Assembly: GCF_019317285.1 (NCBI RefSeq)
Contig: NZ_CP079218.1
Coordinates: 2,790,001 to 2,854,000 of the forward strand
Length of the DNA stretch: 64,000 nucleotides
Direction: 5' to 3'
From: Pedobacter sp. D749
GTDB lineage: Bacteria > Bacteroidota > Bacteroidia > Sphingobacteriales > Sphingobacteriaceae
Under the pieces are notes generated by a model, which worked only from the letters and a program-made list of their open reading frames with translations, searched no databases and was not told the DNA's origin. Positions 15,431 to 23,397 of the stretch are shown here, piece after piece. The number at the start of each line of letters is the position of its first letter. Position 1 is the stretch's first letter. Both the position numbers and the translations under genes were made by a program.

Positions 15431-18028
15431 CTATAGGTCCTTAATTTGTTGCTTTAAGGTTTTGTAATCAGCAATATGCTGTGCCAACAATTCCGGTGTG
15501 GCTACCACCGCAAATTCATCGGAAGGCAGATGTCCCTCGATTAGATCAGAAATCTCTCCATGCTTTTCTACGATTTGTTCTACCAAAAGCTTGTCATATT
15601 TGATATCTTTCAACCTGCCCATTCGGATTTGGGGATCAAAGCGCTGTACCGTTCCTCCCAATACGATAAAGATCGATAAAGCTTCGTAACTCGAACGCAA
15701 AGCCGAACAACCAAATTTAGCATAATCGGTTCGTTCCGTGCCACTCGACGTTTTGCTCTTGGCCAACCATTGTTCAGCCTTTGATGCATCTTTATACTGG
15801 CCTTCGCTGGCTGGACTAGAATTGGCCACCACCTTTCCACAAAACAGCTGATCTCTTTCAATCGAATGATGTATAAAACTATCTTTAATAGTCGCAAGAT
15901 GCTTCTTGCTAAAGTTCTTCACATGGTAAAAGAATACAATATCATGGGTAAATATGATTACCTGCTTTTCGAAGGCATACTCGGCAAGCCTTTCGGCAAT
16001 CTGCTTCTTTCGATCATTGTCTAAAGAAGTTACCGGATCGTCGAAGACAATCCCCCTATTGATTTCCGAAAGCTTCATTTCTGATAGAAAATCAGCAATC
16101 GCAATGACCTTCTGCTCCCCTTCACTTAAAATTGCATTGGGACTTTTGCCTTTTAACCTTAACTGTCGATAAGATTTGCCTGCGCTTCCCGTGTGACTCA
16201 CTTCAATACCAAACTTTCCATTCAACTTCTCGCATTCTTCGTTGAAAGTGTCAACATACTTCTGGTTAAAGTATTTAGCAGAGAGGTTCTTTTCCGTATC
16301 CGTAACCTGCCGTTTGGCAAAATTCGCTTTTTGTGCTTTTCTTACCCAAACCAGATCGTCCACAAATCCTTTGATCTTATCGAAATGCAGGTTATACTTT
16401 TCCTTATGTTCTAAAAAGGTTTTCTCTTTTTTAAGCTCTTCCAGTTTCTTCCCCTGTTCTTCATCAGCCAAAGACTTGATTACCTCATCTAGTGTTGAAT
16501 CAATAGTCAAATGAAATGTCGCATCAGTTGCTAATTCCTTTCGCTCAGTAGCGGTCTTTGCAGCTATATCTTTTACAATCTCCAAAGCCAACTTGCTTTG
16601 AGCAGCTAATTGTTCCTTCCATGAGGTTAAGTTCTCGGCATATTTCTCTGACAGGTAATTTGTCAAAGTATTCTCTGTTGGGAAGAGTTCAACATCGAGT
16701 TGCTCATAAAAACCTTTGGCAGCATTTAAACTCTCCAAAGCTTTATTGGCATTTTCTTCTGCCACGCTCTTGATAAAACCCCAATATCTAGTAATCAGCG
16801 TTGCTGCCTCCTGCGTTAACGGTTGATGGCATAATAAGCAATGATCGCTCCCGTTAGGATAAATATGTTCATGAGTTCCCTGCTGTTTCAAAGCAAAATC
16901 ATTTGCCGCCAAAATAAATCTCTTCCATTCTTCCGAGCCAATCTGTTCCAATTTATCTGTTTTGAAGTTTTCAATCCCTTCGGCTTTGGCAAAGGCTGCC
17001 TTGGTATTGTAATCGGTGATCAGCTCGCTAATTCGTTGTAATGCAGCCATAGAGAACAATTTATTGATCTTTTCTATTGCCAGTTTATTCTCGACCAACT
17101 GCTTTTTAAGGTTTTCTAAATTCTTGATTTCCTTATCCTTGTTTTGGCTAGCTAGCAATAGCTCATCATATTCTTTTTGCAATCTTTGTCTTTCGGCCAA
17201 ATCCGCGGCAACATAAGGGACATAGTTATCTAGCTGTTCCGCTTTTGTTGCATAAGAAAGATTCTCTACAAAAGTTTTGATCTCAGACGGCTCGTCAAAC
17301 CATAGCCCAAACTGATTTTCCGTCTTTTTTTTCCGAATGGCTTCATTCAGCTGTTCCTCCACCTTTGACAAGATTGACGTATACTCTCCAAAAAAACTAA
17401 GACCTCCTGGCCTAAACTCGAACTCATTTCTATTCTCCAATTGTCCAACCACACTCTTCCCATCAAATACTGAAAATTGTTTGAACTCAGGTTGGTCCTT
17501 ATGTTGATATTGCCAAGACTTTAGTGTAGCTCCGACCAAAAAACCAAACTTCGCATCGATTGGTTTATGACCACTTTCCAAATGCACATTTGGCAAGATA
17601 GCTTCTTTTGCCTTGGAGTAAAAAACATCTTTTAACAGTCTAGTATAGCCAGATTTTCCCGTACCATTGGCACCATAGATTACCGTCAAATGTTTACTAA
17701 AATTGATACTCTGATTTTCTAGTAAAGCATTTACTCCTGAGATGTTTTCTAATGTATAGAATACCAAATCACTTGCATAGGCTGTCGCTGAAGCTCCAGC
17801 TCCAGCAATGAAAATTTCGGGTTTATCTATTTCATCGGTCAACTTCAGTTCATCCAATAAGAAATTGTAGGCTGTTTCTATGTCCGCGTCGTTAACGACG
17901 TTACTCGCCAACAATTTCTCGGCAAGGTACTTTGCCCAATAAGGAAGGTTGTCAGCAAATTTCTTTACGTCAGATTCAAGCGTTTCCACTACTGCGATTG
18001 CAGCAGAAGGAATTTGTTCAGTATTCAT
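15431..18028 (-). CDS. AAA_13 ATPase with zinc hook, RloC-like anticodon nuclease candidate
   Basis: This 865-residue protein has Walker A GANGTGKS at 119-126, a long coiled coil (about 225-600) with a CLLC zinc-hook motif at 397-400 (DHCLLCHQPL), the ABC signature LSEGEQ at 634-639, Walker B IVFDDP at 660-665 and FTHD at 693-696. This is the RloC/PrrC (AAA_13) plan; RloC is known as a zinc-hook ATPase that cuts tRNA anticodons. In the C-terminal region R778-x3-E782 matches the R-x3-E spacing of the PrrC/RloC nuclease triad, with His823 or His833 as possible third member. A TATATTTG box lies 30 bases upstream. It is the first gene of the three-gene operon. Confidence 0.82.
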   Translation of the reverse strand: MNTEQIPSAAIAVVETLESDVKKFADNLPYWAKYLAEKLLASNVVNDADIETAYNFLLDELKLTDEIDKPEIFIAGAGASATAYASDLVFYTLENISGVNALLENQSINFSKHLTVIYGANGTGKSGYTRLLKDVFYSKAKEAILPNVHLESGHKPIDAKFGFLVGATLKSWQYQHKDQPEFKQFSVFDGKSVVGQLENRNEFEFRPGGLSFFGEYTSILSKVEEQLNEAIRKKKTENQFGLWFDEPSEIKTFVENLSYATKAEQLDNYVPYVAADLAERQRLQKEYDELLLASQNKDKEIKNLENLKKQLVENKLAIEKINKLFSMAALQRISELITDYNTKAAFAKAEGIENFKTDKLEQIGSEEWKRFILAANDFALKQQGTHEHIYPNGSDHCLLCHQPLTQEAATLITRYWGFIKSVAEENANKALESLNAAKGFYEQLDVELFPTENTLTNYLSEKYAENLTSWKEQLAAQSKLALEIVKDIAAKTATERKELATDATFHLTIDSTLDEVIKSLADEEQGKKLEELKKEKTFLEHKEKYNLHFDKIKGFVDDLVWVRKAQKANFAKRQVTDTEKNLSAKYFNQKYVDTFNEECEKLNGKFGIEVSHTGSAGKSYRQLRLKGKSPNAILSEGEQKVIAIADFLSEMKLSEINRGIVFDDPVTSLDNDRKKQIAERLAEYAFEKQVIIFTHDIVFFYHVKNFSKKHLATIKDSFIHHSIERDQLFCGKVVANSSPASEGQYKDASKAEQWLAKSKTSSGTERTDYAKFGCSALRSSYEALSIFIVLGGTVQRFDPQIRMGRLKDIKYDKLLVEQIVEKHGEISDLIEGHLPSDEFAVVATPELLAQHIADYKTLKQQIKDL

Positions 18029-18057
18029 TTGGTTAGCGTTAAGTCAATTAGATTAAC

Positions 18058-18065
18058 AAATATAT
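18058..18065 (-). promoter_or_regulatory. -7 box (TATATTTG) of the defence operon
   Basis: The minus strand reads TATATTTG, a full match to TAnnTTTG, 29 bases upstream of the ATG of the RloC-like gene. No TTG lies at the usual -33 spacing, so the promoter may need an activator. Confidence 0.45.
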
Positions 18066-18108
18066 TAAAGTTCAAGATCATAAGTGATTTCTTCAAGAAT
18101 AAATTAAT

Positions 18109-18360
18109 ATGGAAGTGAAAGATAAGTATGGATTAACTTTTGTAAAATGCTATGATGGGACTTCAAACACTTATTTAAGCTACATAGTAAATTATCTCTC
18201 TGGATATAGCGATCTAAAGATTATAATGGAATACATTCGTGATAGTGAATTGTCGTTGGCGGATGACTACGACTTGATTGAGGACACCACGAAAGGTACC
18301 GACTTCATTTGTACCAAACTGTATCCAGATGGTTTATACTTTGATGAAACCAAAGTATAA
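18109..18360 (+). CDS. Small acidic hypothetical protein divergent from defence operon
   Basis: This 83-residue protein is rich in Asp and Tyr (starts MEVKDKYGLTFVKCYDGTSN, ends LYFDETKV), with no signal peptide, membrane segment or recognised domain. It starts 80 bases from the divergent RloC-like gene and shares that intergenic region. It could be an accessory or regulatory member of the defence locus, but nothing in the sequence shows this. Its even, coding-like composition favours a real gene. Confidence 0.5.
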   Translation: MEVKDKYGLTFVKCYDGTSNTYLSYIVNYLSGYSDLKIIMEYIRDSELSLADDYDLIEDTTKGTDFICTKLYPDGLYFDETKV

Positions 18361-19013
18361 ACCATTTTAGACTTCAAGGAGTTATTGTTCTTTTGAAAAG
18401 AATTTCTAGAAAATCTTAAATTGATAATTTGAATTTATTTCATAGCAATTGCAAAAAAAATACTGACAAAAAGGTCAGTGATTCGATGAGTCGTTTTTCA
18501 AAAACCTTCCAAATAGTCTTTAAACACTAAAAACTGAACTAAGTTCACATCCCAGCGGAATCACAAAAAATCCTCCAACTTTCATCCGAGGATTTTCCTT
18601 TAAAAGGATTTTACTGTGCTAAAATCCCCGAACAGCCGTTTATTACGCTCATTACCCGGCCTTCTCCGACATTACGCACTGAGGGTATTAGTGGAAAACT
18701 AACTACCCCAATTTTTTTTGCAATCCTTTATTTCATTTATGCCCTAACGACAGACCATAGTTCTCATATTCCCCTAACTTTGTTGGGCAGAAGCGATTCA
18801 ATTCGGGTATAGCGATTCGAGGGTGTATTAGAACCTGCTGATGGAGGCCGAATGATTTTTTTCTAAATAACTAATTTGGAATGCACCCCTTACTGTTTGT
18901 GCCTGGCCTGGTTACGCCTGTATTTTATGGATAAAAAGCATTTTTTCTCTTCTTTAATTATGAAAATAATTGTATTATGAACGGTTTTAAAATAAGAGCC
19001 TGATCACCAGAAT
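18361..19013. other. Intergenic region with interspersed repeat
   Basis: No gene is visible in 650 bases. It contains repeat copy C (18606-18818). The rest is AT-rich, with no clear promoter box near the downstream peptidase start. Confidence 0.6.
18606..18818 (+). repeat. Interspersed repeat, copy C
   Basis: It matches 22882-23100 closely and, over its first 55 bases, 37239-37294. Shared blocks include CTAAAATCC, AACAGCCGTTTATT, ACCCGGCCT, GGGTATTA, CAATCCTTTATTTCATTT and TTCGGGTATAGCGATTC. All copies are in the same orientation, and none carries a long open frame. Confidence 0.85.
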
Positions 19014-20852
19014 ATGAAGCCCGTTTTATCTTTGATTGCTATTCTTTTTCTTTCCGGCGTTTCCTTTGCCCAGTCTGCCGCAAATAACCTGCAGCATGAT
19101 GTTGAAAGATGTAATGACGCTTTTGAAAGTGGAAGCATGGAAGATATTAAACTTAATTTCCCTTTAGTTGAACAGCAGCGAATCATCTTAGCGATGCAGA
19201 AAGGCAAGTATCAAAGAAAAAAAGGGCAAAGCGAGATTATAAAGGTTTACAGCGATAGTGCACTCGTATTATTAACCGGCACCTTTATTATTGGCAATTC
19301 TGGTGAAGAAACCGATTATTCTAATATTTATTCCGGTATATACGTATTCAAGCCTGTTAAAGGTGCCTGGATAATGACATCGAAACTTCCGATCGACAGA
19401 TTAAACCAATTGAAAGCCCATCGGATGGACCTGAAGATAGCGCCTGTTGATGGAACAATAGCTGTTAGGGATACCATGCAAATCCTGACCAGGGAAAAAC
19501 ATGGTTTTTTATTGGCGCTTAACCACAGGGCGAAGATAGAAAATGTACAACTTAACCGAAAACCGGCTCATTTTGTTTTTGATGGAGGCGTGCTCTGGGT
19601 AAAGTCCTCAGCAGGTGTAAAAGAACAACTGATATTAGCCTATACATTAAAAGTTGACCATGACCGGAAGAATGAGAATTCCGGATATTTTGATTCGAAC
19701 TTCGGACATGTACGGGATCAGTTCTACTGGCATCCGTTCTTTAATTTTTCAAGTAGCAATGACCTGGCAGATTTCCAGCTACGAGCATCAATTCCAGCTG
19801 CATATCATGTCACCACCGGTATCAGGCAGACTGATCATGTTATTGGTGATCAAAGAATTATAACGGCTAAATCACCTTATGCTACTTTTGCGCTATCGAT
19901 GTACTATGATAAAGAATGGGAGGTAAAGACATTAGACAAAGGAAACTATAAGTTTCAAATCTTTGGAAATAAGGATTTTAAACCAGCACCTGATACGCTT
20001 TATCAGAGCTTTTCAAAGACAAATGATTGGCTTACCGAAAAATTCGGAAAACCACAAGGCAACTATCTTTGCATTGTACAGAACCGTTCCAAAGATTTCC
20101 CCATCTGGTTAAACCGAAGTAATGATATGATTGTTGCCGGCAACCATGGTGGCTTCATTATAACAAACAGGGCAACGTCTCCCCTGGCACCCTTTGGGCA
20201 TGAGGTGGCACACGCCTGGACCCGGCCTGTAGGACCAGCTACAAACTTTTTGAGGGAAGGCTGGGCTTCGTTTGCCGAAGCATATTTATTGGAGAAAAGT
20301 TTCGGAGATACTACAGTAAGCCACTTTATGGCCAGTTACAAATCGCTCTACTTCAAAGGAGGCTTTGATGGTAAATCTTCTTTATGGGACGATGCAGCTA
20401 ACAATGGTATATCTTATTATAAAGGCGTTTGGGTTTTTTATATGCTTAGAAATCAGCTGGGCAAGGCTGTTTTCGATAAAGGTTTAAAAGCTTTCCTTCA
20501 GTCGAAAAAACAAATGGACATCAATCTCTTTATAAGAAGTCTTTCAGAGGCCGCTGGTACCGATGTGAAGCATATCATTGAGCCCTGGATAAAAAGTAAA
20601 CAGGTGCCGCATGTTAGCACTATTATAAAGGAAAAGAAATTGTCGATTGCCCAGGAAGGTGACGTTTTCCTTTTCCCTATTGATATTGCTTTTGTTTTAC
20701 AGGATAACCGGATAGTGAGAAAAACGTTTAATATCAGTAAAAACCTTCAAAGTTTTCAGTTGGAGGGCTTCTCAAAGGATGATATTAAGTCAGTTAAAAT
20801 AGATCCCGACAACAAACTTTTAATAAAAATCATGAGCGAGAATTCGCTGTAA
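19014..20852 (+). CDS. Secreted M1-like zinc metallopeptidase
   Basis: This 612-residue protein has a signal peptide ending at FAQ20. Residues 25-135 look like an NTF2/SnoaL-like lead domain. An M1-type catalytic region follows, with HEVAH at 396-400 (zinc ligands His396 and His400, catalytic Glu397) and Glu415 in REGWAS, equivalent to the third ligand in the NEGFA motif of M1 peptidases. The loop between them is shorter than the usual 18 residues. It probably trims peptides in the periplasm or outside the cell. It stands alone between repeat-rich gaps; no operon partner is seen. Confidence 0.82.
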   Translation: MKPVLSLIAILFLSGVSFAQSAANNLQHDVERCNDAFESGSMEDIKLNFPLVEQQRIILAMQKGKYQRKKGQSEIIKVYSDSALVLLTGTFIIGNSGEETDYSNIYSGIYVFKPVKGAWIMTSKLPIDRLNQLKAHRMDLKIAPVDGTIAVRDTMQILTREKHGFLLALNHRAKIENVQLNRKPAHFVFDGGVLWVKSSAGVKEQLILAYTLKVDHDRKNENSGYFDSNFGHVRDQFYWHPFFNFSSSNDLADFQLRASIPAAYHVTTGIRQTDHVIGDQRIITAKSPYATFALSMYYDKEWEVKTLDKGNYKFQIFGNKDFKPAPDTLYQSFSKTNDWLTEKFGKPQGNYLCIVQNRSKDFPIWLNRSNDMIVAGNHGGFIITNRATSPLAPFGHEVAHAWTRPVGPATNFLREGWASFAEAYLLEKSFGDTTVSHFMASYKSLYFKGGFDGKSSLWDDAANNGISYYKGVWVFYMLRNQLGKAVFDKGLKAFLQSKKQMDINLFIRSLSEAAGTDVKHIIEPWIKSKQVPHVSTIIKEKKLSIAQEGDVFLFPIDIAFVLQDNRIVRKTFNISKNLQSFQLEGFSKDDIKSVKIDPDNKLLIKIMSENSL

Positions 20853-20933
20853 TTAAAAGGTTTTTTGTTTTGCAATCAATACGATTAGTTCGTTTTTGCG
20901 AAGCGATTTCGATAAATCACCTGTCTATAAAAA

Positions 20934-20963
20934 GACTGCTTCGTACCTCGCAAGGATGATTTT
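20934..20963. repeat. REP-like fragment
   Basis: The stretch AGACTGCTTCGTACCTCGCA followed by AGGATGA resembles the right half of the REP-like element at 3245-3345 (AGATTGCTTCGT...CGCAATGACG). It is a partial copy. Confidence 0.4.
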
Positions 20964-20991
20964 GTTTGAGTGATTAAAAGCGTTACATTTA
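20960..20991 (+). promoter_or_regulatory. Promoter candidate for 21020 gene
   Basis: TTTTG (20960-20964) and TACATTTA (20984-20991) are 19 bases apart, one base off the TAnnTTTG consensus, and end 28 bases before the ATG of the downstream gene. Confidence 0.35.
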
Positions 20992-21019
20992 GGATTATTC
21001 GATATGATTAGAATAAAAT

Positions 21020-22255
21020 ATGAAAAAATTATTAATTATTTTAACAACTCTTATCTCTTTTAAAACTGTTGCGCAACAAGTGGCAGACCCATTTCAAATC
21101 GGATTCAAATTAATAGATTCTGGCAACTATTTGGGCGCTAGAGACACCGTTTTAAAAATGAAGCAAAATTTCTATAAACAGAATCATCTTATAGAAGGCA
21201 TTAGTGCACCAACCCTGGTTGATCAATCATTAGCTTTATTCGAATCTTTTTTAGGCGAAACATTGGATCTAAATTGGAAAAAAAGCAAGTTAAGGGCTAC
21301 AAAAGGAGAACAAGTTAATTTTACTCCTGCAATTCCATATATAATAAATTATTGCGCAAATAAACAAGTTGTGATGATAAACGAAGATCATAACACTCCA
21401 AAGCATAGAATTTTAACTTATAATCTTTTAGATCAGTTTTATAAGATGGGGTTTAGATATCTGGCTGTTGAAGCTTTAGAAAGTAACCTGGCATATAAAA
21501 ATTTAGGTTTCCCTCAAATTAATTCAGGTATGTATACCGCAGAGCCAAATATGGGTAACTTAATGAAAAGAGCAATAAAATTAGGTTTTAAGCTCATTCA
21601 ATATGAAAGTAAAGATAGAACTGAATATACGGGAGACAGTGAATCATATTTGGATAATATTCGGGAAGTTAATCAGGCTAAAAATTTAAATGATATTTTA
21701 CTAAAAGATCCTAAGGCAAAAATCCTTGTGCATGCTGGTCATGGGCACATCTGGGAAAAAGGTGGAAATATTATATTTATGGCTGAATATTTTAGAATTA
21801 TATCCGGAATTGATCCGGTAACTATAAATCAGGCAATTAATAGCATGTATGAATTTAAGGAAAAACTTGATTCTACAATAAACTTAAAGCATACTGATGT
21901 TCCTTATATCGTTTTAGATAAGGATAAAAATCCCAGAGTTTCCGGAGGTGATGTTAAAGGAGCTTATGATATGTTAGTGACGTGGCCAACACCTCAGGAA
22001 AAATATGGCAGAAAAGATTATCTCCTTTCCAAAGAAGGAACTAAATTTTCCATCATAACAGTTACTAAAGAAGACGAAGGAAAGTTAGTGCAGATTATGG
22101 CATTGAATCCAAAAGATAATATCCCTTTAGATCAATTTATCGTTAAACATAAAATCTATAAATATGGCGTCGCCTTACAAGCTGGAGAGTATAATGTTCA
22201 GGTTGTTGATAATAATGGTCATATTATAAGAAAACATAAGATAAGTATTCTATAA
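21020..22255 (+). CDS. Secreted EreA/ChaN-like-fold hypothetical protein
   Basis: This 411-residue protein has a signal peptide ending near VAQ18. The central part contains MINEDHNTPKHRILTYNLL, then GFRYLAVEAL, and later KILVHAGHGHIWEKGG. A conserved Glu and His early, followed by an AVE.L strand and a late HxGHxH stretch, is the layout of erythromycin-esterase-like and ChaN-type proteins. Activity against macrolides should not be assumed; many family members have unknown substrates. The gene is more AT-rich than its neighbours and is flanked by repeats on both sides, which suggests acquisition. The family call is tentative. Confidence 0.6.
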   Translation: MKKLLIILTTLISFKTVAQQVADPFQIGFKLIDSGNYLGARDTVLKMKQNFYKQNHLIEGISAPTLVDQSLALFESFLGETLDLNWKKSKLRATKGEQVNFTPAIPYIINYCANKQVVMINEDHNTPKHRILTYNLLDQFYKMGFRYLAVEALESNLAYKNLGFPQINSGMYTAEPNMGNLMKRAIKLGFKLIQYESKDRTEYTGDSESYLDNIREVNQAKNLNDILLKDPKAKILVHAGHGHIWEKGGNIIFMAEYFRIISGIDPVTINQAINSMYEFKEKLDSTINLKHTDVPYIVLDKDKNPRVSGGDVKGAYDMLVTWPTPQEKYGRKDYLLSKEGTKFSIITVTKEDEGKLVQIMALNPKDNIPLDQFIVKHKIYKYGVALQAGEYNVQVVDNNGHIIRKHKISIL

Positions 22256-22275
22256 TGATTTAATTTTACTCGTCT

Positions 22276-22305
22276 ATCCGTAGAGTTCCGCAGGACTCTA
22301 CGGAT
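22276..22305. repeat. Short palindromic repeat (TCCGCAGG loop)
   Basis: Arms ATCCGTAGAGT (22276-22286) and ACTCTACGGAT (22295-22305) are exact, with the loop TCCGCAGG. The same core, TAGAGTTCCGCAGG, occurs at 8958-8972. It lies 20 bases after the stop of the preceding gene and may also end transcription. Confidence 0.7.
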
Positions 22306-22327
22306 GAATTAAATAAAAAGAGCTATC

Positions 22328-22460
22328 GGATCCCGCGCAGGCAGGAATCTTAAAGCGCTTGCATTACGATTATTCATAAGTTTCCCTTATTTCAAAGGCA
22401 TTCATGAGCACTCCGTGGTTCCCAATCAACCCGATAGCTAGCTATCGGAATGGGAATGAC
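22328..22460. repeat. REP-like element with 18-base palindrome
   Basis: It begins TCCCGCGCAGGCAGGAATCT, as in the 3245 element, and ends with a GGGAATGACG edge. In between lies the exact 18-base palindrome CCGATAGCTAGCTATCGG (22431-22448), flanked by TTCCCA and TGGGAA. Confidence 0.55.
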
Positions 22461-22496
22461 GATCTCGCGCAGCCTAACATTTTGCCAAAAAGATCT

Positions 22497-22880
22497 GTCT
22501 TTTATATTGATTTTATGAAATAATTAACCCTACCATTGACGTTATTTCACAAATAATTAATAATCAATATTTTAACTACTTTAGCATTTCCACCCAGCTA
22601 GGCCATAGCACAGTATCCCCGTTCTACATAAATCCGGCCTAACAAATTTTTCGGGCTGCACTATTCTGGCCGAACAACTGGCTTTAAAAGAAAAATTTTC
22701 AGCCGGTGTTTTTTGTTTCTTTTTGACACCAAAAAGAAAGAGCCATTCGGCGGCGGCGAGCCGAGGCAAGACCGCGCCGTAGGACAAGAGAAGACAATTC
22801 TACGTCACTAATATTGATTTTTACACAAAAAATTATCCCTCAGGATGACAAATCTATATTTATGATACAACCTCTTTTTA
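22497..22880 (+). repeat. Long interspersed repeat, copy B
   Basis: It aligns with copy A (3379-3755) from the ATATTGATTTT start to the CCTCTTTTT end, with scattered substitutions. It is joined head to tail to repeat copy D, suggesting that the two repeat types are parts of one composite unit or are preferred neighbours. Confidence 0.85.
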
Positions 22881-22881
22881 T

Positions 22882-23100
22882 TAAAAAGCATTTCACTATG
22901 CTAAAATCCTAAACAGCCGTTTATTGTTCCCTTTTACCCGGCCTGCTCCTACATTACTCACTAAGGGTATTACTAGAAGACTAACCACCCCATTTTTTTT
23001 GGCAATCCTTTATTTCATTTATGCCTTACCGGCAAACCACAATTCTGACGTTCCCGAACTTTGCTGGGCAGAGGCGGTTTCAATTCGGGTATAGCGATTC
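22882..23100 (+). repeat. Interspersed repeat, copy D
   Basis: It aligns with copy C (18606-18818) throughout, ending in the same TTCGGGTATAGCGATTC. Confidence 0.85.
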
Positions 23101-23397
23101 TATGTCAGGGCTTTAAAAATAAAAGCTAAAATTCAGCCTATTATTATCGAGCCGGAGTTGTTCCGCTCGCTGCATCCTACAACATCCAAAGCTTCAGGTT
23201 GTTGTCTCCAACCCAGAATATAGAAATGAGCCATAATCCAAAGTTGACACAGCATGAAGGCTATTAAATATTAACAGGCATTCCCATTATACTCCTTATA
23301 TTTATTGTTTTTAAATAGTAAATAAAATAATTCTTTATGCCATGCCGCTAATCAAATGAACGGCGGGTTTTTGTCTGTAGAATTACCAAATCATGAT

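Larger units (their letters stand above)
22256..23397. other. Repeat cluster between genes
   Basis: These 1.1 kb hold no believable gene. From left to right: the TCCGCAGG hairpin (22276-22305), a REP-like element with the CCGATAGCTAGCTATCGG palindrome (22328-22460), long repeat copy B (22497-22880), and repeat copy D (22882-23100) directly after it. The last 300 bases before the rhamnosidase start show no further structure. Confidence 0.7.

Noticed and set aside
12789..18028. Retron with PtuAB effectors
   Set aside because: No reverse transcriptase or msr/msd-like non-coding region is visible near the operon.
22581..22787. 68-residue minus-strand frame in repeat copy B
   Set aside because: The repeat copy at 3.5 kb does not keep the frame, so it is not a gene.
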